Source: Lysobacterales bacterium
GTDB taxonomy: Bacteria; Pseudomonadota; Gammaproteobacteria; Xanthomonadales; Xanthomonadaceae
Reading direction: 5' to 3'
Assembly (NCBI GenBank): GCA_020442545.1
Contig: JAGRJX010000064.1
Span: 1 to 17,227 of the forward strand
DNA length: 17,227 nt
The position numbers and the translations under genes are program-made. Positions 8,411-15,878 of this stretch are shown one piece after another (the first letter of the stretch is position 1; the number at the start of each line of letters is the position of its first letter). The notes below the pieces were generated by a model that saw nothing but the letters and a program-made list of their open reading frames with translations, had not been told where the DNA came from and searched no databases.

Positions 8411-9262
8411 TCAGTCCTCGAAGCCGTTGGCAAAGATACCGGCATCGGGTGCGCCAGCTTCATCCAGTCGCGCAGCGCTGAAGTTCAGGTAGAACCACCA
8501 GCCGTCTTCGGCTTGTACCACGTCGCGGTCGTCATGCGTCGCGCAGTTGCCGCTGCCGCCGGGTAGCAGTGAGGACAGTGGCTGCCCGCCAACCAGCGGA
8601 AACGAATCCGGCAGGAGCAACGTGTCGGCATCGGCTTCGCTGATGAAGCCGCGCATCAGGCCGTTCACCAGCCCGTCGGCCGGATTGCCGTCGAAGCTGG
8701 CCGCGACCTGCGCCTGCTGCAGGCTCACCGGAATGCCGCCAAGGTCCAGCACGAGCGTCCCTGTCGTGGAGGCGAAGCACGGCGCAGTGCTGCTTGCAAC
8801 CGGCGGGAGGTAGCCATTGAGGCTGCCGGCGATCGGCTCAAGGCAGCTGCCTGCCGCCGGCAGCGACGCCGGTCCGGACAACTGCGCGGTTTGCAATGGG
8901 CCGCAGGCGGTACTGGCGAGAGGTGCCGTGCAGTCGGCAGTGCCGACCGAAAAGGGGTTTTGCGGCAGGGCATGGTTCAGCGGCTGGAAGACGAGCAGGC
9001 TGGAATAGTCGAGCAGACCATCATCGTTGCGATCCTCGCTGATGGCGGCTGCCAGCTCGCCGTTCACCGAAAACGTCAGGATCGGCGTGTCGGTCACGTC
9101 AGCGCAGCTGCTGAAGGCGTTGACGAAAATGTGCGGGTCGCGCAGTGCCATGTCGTCGATGCGAAATCGCGTTGCCTGTCCCGGGCAGCTGGCGCTGGAC
9201 AGCAGCAGTGTGACGGCGGCGATGCTGCGCAGGGCGGTTGACGCATTTGCAATCGGTGGCAT
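8411..9262 (-). CDS. Secreted protein of unknown function with FANGFED tail
   Basis: A 283-residue protein. The ATG at 9262 is chosen over upstream in-frame starts because AGGA (9270-9273) lies seven bases before it and a signal peptide begins at once: a short N-region, hydrophobic SIAAVTLLLSSASC, and likely cleavage near residue 30. The SASC context is a poor lipobox, so a plain secreted protein is likelier than a lipoprotein. DRNDDGLLD (77-85) resembles a calcium-binding loop of dockerin or thrombospondin-3 type. Several cysteines could form disulfides. A distinctive segment, about 198-262, contains GLMRGFISEADADTLLLP and LLPGGSGNC followed by DDRD and GWWFYLNF. I do not recognise a function. 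The last residues, IFANGFED, match a C-terminal pattern I recall in exported proteins of Xanthomonadales. It is transcribed away from nadA. Confidence 0.75.
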   Translation of the reverse strand: MPPIANASTALRSIAAVTLLLSSASCPGQATRFRIDDMALRDPHIFVNAFSSCADVTDTPILTFSVNGELAAAISEDRNDDGLLDYSSLLVFQPLNHALPQNPFSVGTADCTAPLASTACGPLQTAQLSGPASLPAAGSCLEPIAGSLNGYLPPVASSTAPCFASTTGTLVLDLGGIPVSLQQAQVAASFDGNPADGLVNGLMRGFISEADADTLLLPDSFPLVGGQPLSSLLPGGSGNCATHDDRDVVQAEDGWWFYLNFSAARLDEAGAPDAGIFANGFED

Positions 9263-9341
9263 TGGACGATCCTGGATGCGGCCGGTGGCGATGGCCATCA
9301 TCGCACGCCTGGTCGCGGACGCGCGGCAGCCGAGCAGTCCC

Positions 9342-9370
9342 TTGACGTTTTTTATGCTCACACGTAGTAT
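9342..9370 (+). promoter_or_regulatory. Predicted sigma-70 promoter of nadA
   Basis: TTGACG (9342-9347) and TAGTAT (9365-9370) are separated by exactly 17 bp, close to the TTGACA/TATAAT consensus. Initiation is expected near 9377, giving a leader of about 29 nt before the nadA ATG. This AT-rich patch stands out in GC-rich DNA. It is the clearest promoter in the window. Confidence 0.7.
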
Positions 9371-9402
9371 TTCAGCGAAGATAAACTCGACGCGAGCATA
9401 AA
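9351..9402. promoter_or_regulatory. Candidate operator: 9-bp inverted repeat over the nadA promoter
   Basis: TTTATGCTC (9351-9359) and its exact reverse complement GAGCATAAA (9394-9402) flank the -10 box and predicted start. The left copy lies in the promoter spacer. The half-site centres are 43 bp apart, about four helical turns. A weaker dyad, TAAACTCG-ACG-CGAGCATA (9383-9401), overlaps the right copy. The left half would not be transcribed, so this is more likely a DNA-binding site than an RNA hairpin. Control of NAD genes by dedicated repressors (NadR, NrtR, NadQ types) is known in bacteria; which protein acts here cannot be seen. Confidence 0.5.
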
Positions 9403-9405
9403 GCC

Positions 9406-10422
9406 ATGACGCGCAAGGCAAACCCGCGCACGCCGACGACGCCCGGAAGCGTGGATGCGATTCGCGAACGACTGGTGCGGGTGTTGCCGGCACTGGAGGT
9501 GGGCATGGCGCTGCCGCTGATCGCCGAGATCGAGCAGCTCAAGCACGAACGCAACGCGGTCGTGCTGGCACACAACTACCAGACGCCGGACATCTTCCAC
9601 GGCGTGGCCGATATCGTCGGCGATTCGCTGGCGCTTGCGCGGCGCGCGGTAGACGTCGATGCCGATGTCATCGTGCTCTGCGGCGTCCACTTCATGGCCG
9701 AAACCGCCAAGCTGCTCAATCCATCGCGCACCGTGTTGATTCCCGACCAGCGTGCCGGCTGCTCGCTGGCCGAGTCGATCACTGCCGCCGACGTGCGCGC
9801 GCTGCGCGCGAAGCATCCGGGCGTACCAGTGGTGGCCTATGTCAATACCAGCGCGGCGGTGAAGGCCGAGGTTGATGTTTGCTGCACGTCGGGCAACGCG
9901 GTCGAGGTGGTCGAATCGCTGGGTGTGTCGAAGGTGATCTTCCTGCCGGATCGCTACCTGGGCCAGCATGTCGCCACGCAGACCAAGGTTGAGCTGATCC
10001 TCTGGGACGGCGCCTGCGAGGTCCACGAGCGTTTCACTGGTGAGGAAGTGCGTGCCTTTCGCCAGCAGCACGAAGGCGTGTTCGTGCTGGCACATCCGGA
10101 ATGCCCGCAGGATGTGCTGGTCGAAGCCGATTTCGTCGGCTCCACGGCGGCGATGATCGACGCGGTGGCGCGCGCGCGGCCGCCGGAGGTGGTGATGATC
10201 ACCGAGTGCTCGATGAGCGACAACGTCGCCGTCGAGTTTCCGGACGTGCGCTTCACCCGGCCCTGCAACCTGTGCCCACACATGAAGCGAATCACCTTGC
10301 CGGGTGTGCGCGACTGCCTGCGTGATCTGAGCGGTGAGGTGCGGGTCGACGCCGGTGTTGCGGCCCGTGCACGGCGTTCGGTGGAACGCATGCTGCTGGT
10401 TGGCCAGCGCCGCGCCGCCTGA
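9406..10422 (+). CDS. nadA: Quinolinate synthase NadA
   Basis: A 338-residue cytosolic [4Fe-4S] enzyme that condenses iminoaspartate with dihydroxyacetone phosphate to give quinolinate in de novo NAD synthesis. Motifs: LAHNYQTPDI (54-63), GDSLALAR (72-79), CGVHFMAETAK (92-102), PDQRAGCSLA (113-122), YVNTSA (145-150), PDRYLG (181-186), HPECP (230-234), TECSMSD (266-272) and PCNLCPHMK (286-294). The likely cluster ligands are C119 (AGCSLA), C204 (DGACEVH) and C290 (CPHMK). The length fits the family. The ATG at 9406 follows a short leader with no obvious Shine-Dalgarno, and the operator-like repeat ends three bases before it. nadB starts 15 bp downstream and supplies the unstable substrate, so co-expression makes sense. 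nadC is not in the window. Confidence 0.96.
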   Translation: MTRKANPRTPTTPGSVDAIRERLVRVLPALEVGMALPLIAEIEQLKHERNAVVLAHNYQTPDIFHGVADIVGDSLALARRAVDVDADVIVLCGVHFMAETAKLLNPSRTVLIPDQRAGCSLAESITAADVRALRAKHPGVPVVAYVNTSAAVKAEVDVCCTSGNAVEVVESLGVSKVIFLPDRYLGQHVATQTKVELILWDGACEVHERFTGEEVRAFRQQHEGVFVLAHPECPQDVLVEADFVGSTAAMIDAVARARPPEVVMITECSMSDNVAVEFPDVRFTRPCNLCPHMKRITLPGVRDCLRDLSGEVRVDAGVAARARRSVERMLLVGQRRAA

Positions 10423-10437
10423 CGCGATCGCTCTGTC

Positions 10438-11961
10438 ATGTCGATGGTTCCGGTCACGCGGAATGACCTGCTGGTGATCGGCAGCGGCGCGGCCGGCCTC
10501 AGCGTGGCGTTGGGAGCGACGAGCCGCCGCGTGTGCCTGCTGACGCCGGAGCGGATTGGCGAAGACGGCAGCAGTGTGCTGGCACAGGGCGGGATCGCTG
10601 CCGCCATGGGGGCGGGTGACTGCGCCGAGCAGCACGCGGCAGATACCCTGGTCGCTGGTTCGGGCATGGCCCAACCCGACGCTGTCCGGCGCCTCACGCA
10701 CGCCGCCGCTGCGACCATCCAATGGCTGCAGGACCTGGGCCTTGTCCCGGATGTCGATCCGCATGGCAACCTTTGCCTGGGCCTGGAGGCGGCACATTCG
10801 CGCCCCCGCATCGTGCATGCCGGGGGTGACCGCAGCGGCGCGATGCTGATGGCCATCCTGCGTGCTGCCGTTCTTGCCGCAGGGCAGGTGGAGCTGCGAG
10901 AAGGCTGGCGAGCCATCGCGCCACTGCTGGACAATCAGGGTGTTGCAGGTGCCCGCGTACGTGCACCCGATGGCCGGCTCCTTGACCTGCTTGCGGATGA
11001 CACGGTGCTTGCCTGCGGCGGCCTGACCGCACTGTACGCCTGCCACACCGGGTCACGCCACGCCGACGGCGCCGGCCATGCCTTTGCCGTGGCGGCAGGT
11101 GCACCACTGCGCGACATGGAGTTCGTGCAGTTCCACCCGACCGCGTTGGCAATCCCGGATGGAAGTGCCGCTGCCGCACCGCTGCTCAGCGAAGCCCTTC
11201 GCGGAGCGGGGGCAAGGCTGCGCGGAGCAGACGGTCACCTGCTATTCGACTCCGGAGGATTGCCAGGATCGGATCTGGGTCCGCGCGATGAGGTGGCGAG
11301 GGCAGTCTATCGCGCGGTGCTTCGCGGTGCTGCCTGGCTGGATCTGCGCGGCGAGCTCGCCGCCTCACTGGCGGTACGCTTTCCTGCGGCGGCAGCCTTG
11401 TGCCGACGCATCGGCATCGACCCGAGGTGCGAGCTGCTGCCGGTCATGCCCGCTGCGCACTACCACATGGGCGGTGTGGCAGTGGACGATCACGCGGCAA
11501 CCTGCGTGCCGGGCCTGCATGCGGTTGGTGAGGTGGCGGCGGCGGGTATCCACGGTGCCAACCGATTGGCCAGCAACTCCTTGCTGGAGGCGCTGGTCCT
11601 CGGTCGAGCGCTCGGTGATCGCCTGAGCAGGACGGGGTCGCGAAAGCGGCCCAGTGCCCGCTTCAAGGTCGCCACCGCCGTGGCCGGCAGCTTTGAAGGC
11701 CCGCTGCGTGAGCAGCTCGCTGCGCTGCTGTGGCGTTGCGCCGGGCCGGTGCGGGATGGCATCACGCTGGATGAAGGATCGACCCGACTGGTCGCGCTGG
11801 CCGCTGATGCCTTGCGCGCAGGGCACACTGCGGCGGCCGCGCGCATCGAGGTTGCGCGCAGCCTGGTGGAAGCGGCCACTCGTCGGCGGTGCAGCGTGGG
11901 CGCGCACTTCCGATCCGATGCAGTGGGCTTCGACGGCGATCGGGATGCACGCGCTGCCTGA
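10438..11961 (+). CDS. nadB: L-aspartate oxidase NadB
   Basis: A 507-residue FAD enzyme that oxidises L-aspartate to iminoaspartate, the substrate of NadA. It has the succinate dehydrogenase/fumarate reductase flavoprotein fold: N-terminal dinucleotide motif GSGAAGLS (15-22), SSVLAQGGIA (45-54), HSRPRIVHAGGDRSG (120-134), EFVQFHPTAL (228-237), SEALRGAGARL (251-261) carrying a substrate-site arginine, HYHMGGV (341-347), and ANRLASNSLLEAL (374-386) near the flavin. The C-terminal helical region is present and ends normally. A second ATG two codons downstream is an alternative start; neither has a clear Shine-Dalgarno, which suggests dependence on nadA translation just upstream. The next gene begins 66 bp later. 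Confidence 0.95.
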   Translation: MSMVPVTRNDLLVIGSGAAGLSVALGATSRRVCLLTPERIGEDGSSVLAQGGIAAAMGAGDCAEQHAADTLVAGSGMAQPDAVRRLTHAAAATIQWLQDLGLVPDVDPHGNLCLGLEAAHSRPRIVHAGGDRSGAMLMAILRAAVLAAGQVELREGWRAIAPLLDNQGVAGARVRAPDGRLLDLLADDTVLACGGLTALYACHTGSRHADGAGHAFAVAAGAPLRDMEFVQFHPTALAIPDGSAAAAPLLSEALRGAGARLRGADGHLLFDSGGLPGSDLGPRDEVARAVYRAVLRGAAWLDLRGELAASLAVRFPAAAALCRRIGIDPRCELLPVMPAAHYHMGGVAVDDHAATCVPGLHAVGEVAAAGIHGANRLASNSLLEALVLGRALGDRLSRTGSRKRPSARFKVATAVAGSFEGPLREQLAALLWRCAGPVRDGITLDEGSTRLVALAADALRAGHTAAAARIEVARSLVEAATRRRCSVGAHFRSDAVGFDGDRDARAA

Positions 11962-12015
11962 CTCAAGAGAAGGTTTCCACCGTCCACGTCATCGTGCAGA
12001 CTGTCGTGGTTGGCG

Positions 12016-12021
12016 AGGGAG
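12016..12021 (+). promoter_or_regulatory. Ribosome binding site fixing the cyclase start
   Basis: AGGGAG lies six bases before the ATG at 12028. An in-frame TTG at 12010 lies upstream of this site and would add six residues before a good signal peptide, so the ATG is preferred. Confidence 0.65.
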
Positions 12022-12027
12022 TCCCGA

Positions 12028-14331
12028 ATGCAGCGGAGCTTTTCCGGGTTGAATTGTGGACGCTGGCTGTTGCTGGTCATGTTGCTGTGTGGCTTTTCCG
12101 CAGCGGCGATGGCTTCGGCACCAGTGATGTCAGTGGGCAGCTTCAGTACCGTTGCTGATGGTGAGCATGACGACGGGGCCGACTTTGCAAAGATCCTTGA
12201 CGGCGAGTTCGATGATCAGTTCCTCGCTGTTGATGGTGCGGTCGAGCTGCGCGGCGGAAGCAAATACACGCACTGGCTGCGCCTGAGGCCCGACCCGGAG
12301 GCCGTGTCCGGCAGCCATGGCTGGCGTTTGCGCCTCGAGCGCCTTCCGCTGGACCGCGTAAGCCTGTTTGTACCGCGGCCCGGACAGCGTCCGGAGAGCC
12401 GCTACCTGTCGTTCTTCCATCCGACCGAGCAGGATGGCGTCCTTGCCAACGGTTTCGTGTTTGATCTGCCCGACCCGTTGCCGTCCACCCTGTACATGGC
12501 GATCAACACGCGTGTCGATCTCAGCGTCGAGCCCACGCTGCTGGTTGATCGTCAATACCACGTTGACGAGCGCAGACTGGCCAGCCTGTACGGTGCTGTC
12601 TACGCGGTCATCCTGGTGCTCATGCTGGGAAGTCTTGCGCTGTATCTGGCTCTGCGCGAGCGCGCCTACCTTCACTTCGTCGGCGTCAGCGCGGCCCTGG
12701 TATTGCTGCTGGCCGCTCTGAACGGTCACCTGTACGCGATTCCCGTGCTGCGGCTTGCTGCCTGGGCCGGCCCGGGAATCGTCGGCGGCCTGATGCTGCT
12801 GGTTTCTGCGCTGTCGATCGGATTTGCGCGCTACTTCCTGAACCTTGACCAGCATGCAGCAAAGCTGGCGCGGCCACTTCGCTATATCGAATGGCTGCTG
12901 CTGGTGGTGGTGGTTTTCAGCTTGTTCAACATTGATGGGCTGCATGCCCCGCTGTTTGGCATGGGTGTGATGACCTGGCCATTGGCATCGCTGCTGGTTG
13001 CCGCGCTTGCCGTGCTGGCCTGGCGGCGGGGACAGCGCGGCGCGCCGGCCTTTGCCGTGATCTGGTGCCTGATCGCGGTGGCAGCAACGATTCGCGTGGC
13101 GGTGACCCAGGGATGGGTCGAAAGCGTTCTTCCGGGTCTCATCGGCTCGCAGCTTCTACTTGCGGTGGCTGCCTTCCTGATCTCCATCGTGCTGGCCGAT
13201 CGCGTCATGGAATTCCGTACACAGCGCGACGAGGCGCAGGAAGTGACCCAGCGCAGCGAGGCAGACCTCCGGCTGGAACACCAGCGTCGTGATCTGGTGG
13301 AGGGACTGCAGGAGGCGCTTCGTGGTGCTCCTCCCGGTGATCTGCAGTGGATTGCGTTCCGGCGACTCCTGGCGACATTGTCGGAGCTGCTGCCGCACCA
13401 GGGCATGGCACTGGTCGGCTTCGGCTATCACCAGCTGGACCTGTTGCTGGCCGAACCGGGTGATCACAGCCAGCGCGTCCGCCAGCTGCTGGCGGAGCGG
13501 GGCGGAAACATCAAGGGCATCTGCCGCGGCCGCACCCCGATGCAGCTGCACTTCACCGAAGCCGACAAGGTCGTGGTGGAGGCTGGTGAGGAGCCGCCGG
13601 AAAACCCCGTCTGCGGTCGTTTTGCGGTGGTGCCGCTGGAGATAGCCAAGCCGGGCTGGGGTGGCGTGATCATCGAGAGCGAGGAGGAGCGGCAGTATAG
13701 TCATGCGGACCTTCGCCGGGTGGCCGAGCTGGCCGCACTTGCCCTGGAAATCACCGATGATGCCGTCAGCCAGCATGATCTGCGCCGGCGTGCGGAGATC
13801 GACTCGCTGACCGGTACCTTCAACCGCCGCGCTGGTGAAACCATGCTGGAATCCGCCTTCGAGCATGCGCAGCAGGGGCGACTGCCGCTGTCGACACTGT
13901 TCATTGATCTTGACCATTTCAAGCGTATCAACGACGAGTTTGGCCATCCGGTAGGGGATGAGTGCCTCCGCCTGCTGGCCGAATGCCTGCGCCGCCAGCT
14001 GCGTGGCGAGGATGTGGTCTCACGCTACGGCGGCGAGGAATTTCTGGTGCTGCTGCCCGGCCAGTCACAGGATCAGGCGCGGAAAATTGCCGAGCGCATT
14101 CGTGAGGCCGTCGGGGCGCTGCGGGTAAAGCATGAAACCGGGCTGGCCAAGTTCACGGTGAGCATCGGCGTCGCCGCGCGTAAGGGCGACGAGGGTGCTG
14201 CCAACGAATTGATCGAGCGTGCGGATCGCGCCATGTATCAGGCCAAGCGTAACGGTCGCAATCGCGTGCAGCTGGCCGGCAACTACCAGCCAGGGCAGGA
14301 CGGCTTCGAGCCTGGCGACCTGATTCTCTGA
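12028..14331 (+). CDS. Membrane diguanylate cyclase, 7TMR-DISM / GAF-like / GGDEF
   Basis: A 767-residue inner-membrane protein predicted to make cyclic di-GMP from GTP in response to a periplasmic cue. Order of domains: signal peptide (about 1-27); periplasmic beta-rich domain of the DISM type (about 30-180), a fold thought to bind small ligands; a 7TMR-DISM-like block of hydrophobic helices (about 187-395); a short polar, coiled-coil-like linker; a GAF-like segment (about 437-580), assigned by position and pattern only; and GGDEF (about 590-755). The cyclase is intact: DSLTGTFNRR (592-601), FIDLDHFKRIND (625-636) with metal aspartates, and active site GGEEF (668-672). An inhibitory I-site RxxD is present as RGED (659-662), so product feedback is expected. 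apt follows after 16 bp. Ligand and output are unknown. Confidence 0.92.
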   Translation: MQRSFSGLNCGRWLLLVMLLCGFSAAAMASAPVMSVGSFSTVADGEHDDGADFAKILDGEFDDQFLAVDGAVELRGGSKYTHWLRLRPDPEAVSGSHGWRLRLERLPLDRVSLFVPRPGQRPESRYLSFFHPTEQDGVLANGFVFDLPDPLPSTLYMAINTRVDLSVEPTLLVDRQYHVDERRLASLYGAVYAVILVLMLGSLALYLALRERAYLHFVGVSAALVLLLAALNGHLYAIPVLRLAAWAGPGIVGGLMLLVSALSIGFARYFLNLDQHAAKLARPLRYIEWLLLVVVVFSLFNIDGLHAPLFGMGVMTWPLASLLVAALAVLAWRRGQRGAPAFAVIWCLIAVAATIRVAVTQGWVESVLPGLIGSQLLLAVAAFLISIVLADRVMEFRTQRDEAQEVTQRSEADLRLEHQRRDLVEGLQEALRGAPPGDLQWIAFRRLLATLSELLPHQGMALVGFGYHQLDLLLAEPGDHSQRVRQLLAERGGNIKGICRGRTPMQLHFTEADKVVVEAGEEPPENPVCGRFAVVPLEIAKPGWGGVIIESEEERQYSHADLRRVAELAALALEITDDAVSQHDLRRRAEIDSLTGTFNRRAGETMLESAFEHAQQGRLPLSTLFIDLDHFKRINDEFGHPVGDECLRLLAECLRRQLRGEDVVSRYGGEEFLVLLPGQSQDQARKIAERIREAVGALRVKHETGLAKFTVSIGVAARKGDEGAANELIERADRAMYQAKRNGRNRVQLAGNYQPGQDGFEPGDLIL

Positions 14332-14347
14332 GAACCTGCGGGCAGCA

Positions 14348-14863
14348 ATGACCGATCTGCGCCAATACATCCGCGATGTGCCGGATTTCCCCGAATCCGG
14401 CATCCTGTTCCGCGACATCATGCCGCTGCTGGCCAATCACCAGGCCATGGATCAGGCCATCCAGGCGATGGCGATGGGGGTGCCGCCGGGCGGCATAGAT
14501 CACGTCGTTGCCATCGAGTCTCGCGGGTTCCTGTTCGGCGTGGGGATCGCGCAACGACTGGAGCGAGGCTTGGTGCTGCTGCGCAAGCCGGGAAAGCTGC
14601 CGGGCAACGTCCGGCGCCATCAATACGCGCTGGAGTACGGCAGCGACAGCCTGGAAGTCCAGGCTGATGCGCTGCGCCGAGGAGGCCGGGTCCTGCTGGT
14701 TGATGACGTACTTGCCACGGGAGGAACCCTGGCTGCCGCGGCGCGACTGGTGCGCGAATGCGGGGCCGAACCCGTGGCATCAACCGTTTTGATCGAGCTG
14801 GAGGCGCTGAACGGCCGCGAACGCCTGGACGGCATATCGCTGCACAGCGTGCTGCGCTACTGA
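14348..14863 (+). CDS. apt: Adenine phosphoribosyltransferase
   Basis: A 171-residue cytosolic enzyme that salvages adenine with PRPP to AMP; the length is standard. Family motifs: N-terminal DVPDFPESGILFRDI (10-24), AIESRGFLFG (55-64), LLRKPGKLPG (77-86), EYGSDSLEVQ (96-105) and the PRPP loop VLLVDDVLATGGT (115-127). The ATG at 14348 is 16 bp after the cyclase stop, so the two genes are probably co-transcribed. Only a weak Shine-Dalgarno-like CGGG is seen upstream. Its last codons and stop form one half of an inverted repeat shared with the opposing deaminase gene. Confidence 0.96.
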   Translation: MTDLRQYIRDVPDFPESGILFRDIMPLLANHQAMDQAIQAMAMGVPPGGIDHVVAIESRGFLFGVGIAQRLERGLVLLRKPGKLPGNVRRHQYALEYGSDSLEVQADALRRGGRVLLVDDVLATGGTLAAAARLVRECGAEPVASTVLIELEALNGRERLDGISLHSVLRY

Positions 14864-14890
14864 GGCTCCATGATCCGCGCGGCTCAGTAG
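14857..14890. terminator. 8-bp inverted repeat spanning both convergent stop codons
   Basis: CTACTGAG (14857-14864) and CTCAGTAG (14883-14890) are exact reverse complements with an 18-nt gap. Each half contains the final Tyr codon and TGA stop of a gene, apt on plus and the deaminase gene on minus. It could act as a bidirectional terminator or mRNA 3'-end stabiliser. There is no U-tract, so efficiency is uncertain. Confidence 0.4.
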
Positions 14891-15441
14891 AACGCGCCCA
14901 TCTCGCCGAACCTGCGCAGCACCGCGCAGGCGGCGTCGCGATGGATATCGCGCCGCACCGCGATGCCGCGATTTTCCAGCTCGCCGACCCAGTCCGCCGG
15001 CAGCGGGCCTTCGTCGAACTCGGTCAGTGACATCACATCCTCGGAGCGCGCGCCGATCAGCAGCGTGTCGATGCCGGCCCAGAAGCTTGCGCCGTAGCAC
15101 ATGCAGCAGGGTTGGGCGGAGGTGGCCAGCGTGATGCGCCCGCCGTCCTCGTTGAGGCGGAAGCGCTGCAGGCGGGTCTGCGCGGTCATGAAGGCCATCA
15201 TCTCGGCATGCGCTACCGAACAGGTTTGCGGCACCACGCGATTGACGCCAACGCCCAGCAGACGACCCGCGGCATCAAATACGGCAGCGCCGAATGGCCC
15301 GCCGCTGTGATGCTCCACGTTCAGGCGTGAGAGCTGCACGGCCAGCTCGACCTGGGCCGCGTCTCCGACATGGCACTGGCCGACCTGAGCCACCTCGTGG
15401 ATCCACGCTGGCAGCGTCAGATGTACCTGTGCGTAGAGCAT
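14884..15441 (-). CDS. Nucleoside/cytidine-deaminase-family zinc enzyme
   Basis: A 185-residue protein of the CDA/guanine-deaminase superfamily, which hydrolyses an exocyclic amine from a base or nucleoside. Zinc ligands and the catalytic glutamate are in HAE (78-80) and PCCMC (111-115). GGPFGAAVFD (47-56) and VGVNRVV (64-70) fit the nucleoside-deaminase subgroup (guanine deaminase or TadA-like), and it is longer than simple cytidine deaminases. The C-terminal half, with TEFDEGPLPADWV (140-152), also fits the guanine-deaminase side, but the substrate is not settled. The frame stays open upstream to 15510, but the ATG at 15441 is preferred: it overlaps the lipoprotein stop by one base (TGATG), and a GGGG stretch lies about eight bases before it. 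It is the last gene of the glnS run. Confidence 0.85.
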   Translation of the reverse strand: MLYAQVHLTLPAWIHEVAQVGQCHVGDAAQVELAVQLSRLNVEHHSGGPFGAAVFDAAGRLLGVGVNRVVPQTCSVAHAEMMAFMTAQTRLQRFRLNEDGGRITLATSAQPCCMCYGASFWAGIDTLLIGARSEDVMSLTEFDEGPLPADWVGELENRGIAVRRDIHRDAACAVLRRFGEMGAFY

Positions 15442-15878
15442 CACTGGTTCCCCATGACTGGCGCGGGGAGGGAAGGATTCCCGGTCGGCTGGCAGCGGCT
15501 CTCGACGCACTGGCAGGCGCTGATTGCCGGGAAGCCGCAGATGCTCGCCGTTCCCTCACGTTCACAGGCGGCTTTCACGGTGGCCGGATCGGTGGGGCTG
15601 TCGATATTCACGCAGGCCGGGCGGTAGCCGCAGCAGCTGCCAATGTCCTTGATCACGCACTGATCATTGCTGTTGCAGCTGTAGTCGATCTCGATTCTGG
15701 TGGTGTCGGTTGACGGCGCTTGCGCCTTTTCGCTGGCAGACACTGTCGCGCCGGACACGTCCGTGCTGCCGCCGCCAGCGCAGGCGGTCAGCCACAGACA
15801 CAGGAAAAGCGCCGCCAAAACCGTCCAGCTTCGAGCGGATGCGGACATGGCAGGTCGCGCGTGCATGGCATTCTCCAT
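15441..15878 (-). CDS. Cysteine-rich lipoprotein of unknown function
   Basis: A 145-residue protein with a signal peptide and lipobox LTAC (30-33) followed by a glycine/serine linker, so it is probably an outer-membrane-anchored or periplasmic lipoprotein. After the lipidated C33 there are ten cysteines at 68, 74, 82, 83, 89, 105, 114, 122, 124 and 129, arranged as CNSNDQC, GSCCGYRPAC, ICGF and CQCVESRC, a pattern expected to form five disulfides. I do not recognise a named family or function. Its ATG overlaps the glnS stop (TGATG). An alternative start at 15866 has GGAG six bases upstream and a shorter N-region that still suits a signal peptide, so the true start may be there. It ends in a second TGATG overlap with the deaminase gene. 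Confidence 0.75.
   Translation of the reverse strand: MENAMHARPAMSASARSWTVLAALFLCLWLTACAGGGSTDVSGATVSASEKAQAPSTDTTRIEIDYSCNSNDQCVIKDIGSCCGYRPACVNIDSPTDPATVKAACEREGTASICGFPAISACQCVESRCQPTGNPSLPAPVMGNQ

Noticed and set aside
9263..9493. N-terminal extension of the secreted protein to 9493
   Set aside because: It would overlap the nadA promoter and nadA start, and would place the hydrophobic signal segment about 90 residues into the protein.
9358..11046. 562-residue minus-strand frame across nadA and nadB
   Set aside because: Antisense to NadA and NadB, which carry all their active-site motifs; the composition is that of a shadow.
12010..12027. TTG start for the diguanylate cyclase
   Set aside because: The AGGGAG at 12016-12021 lies downstream of it and is well spaced for the ATG at 12028, which directly begins a signal peptide.
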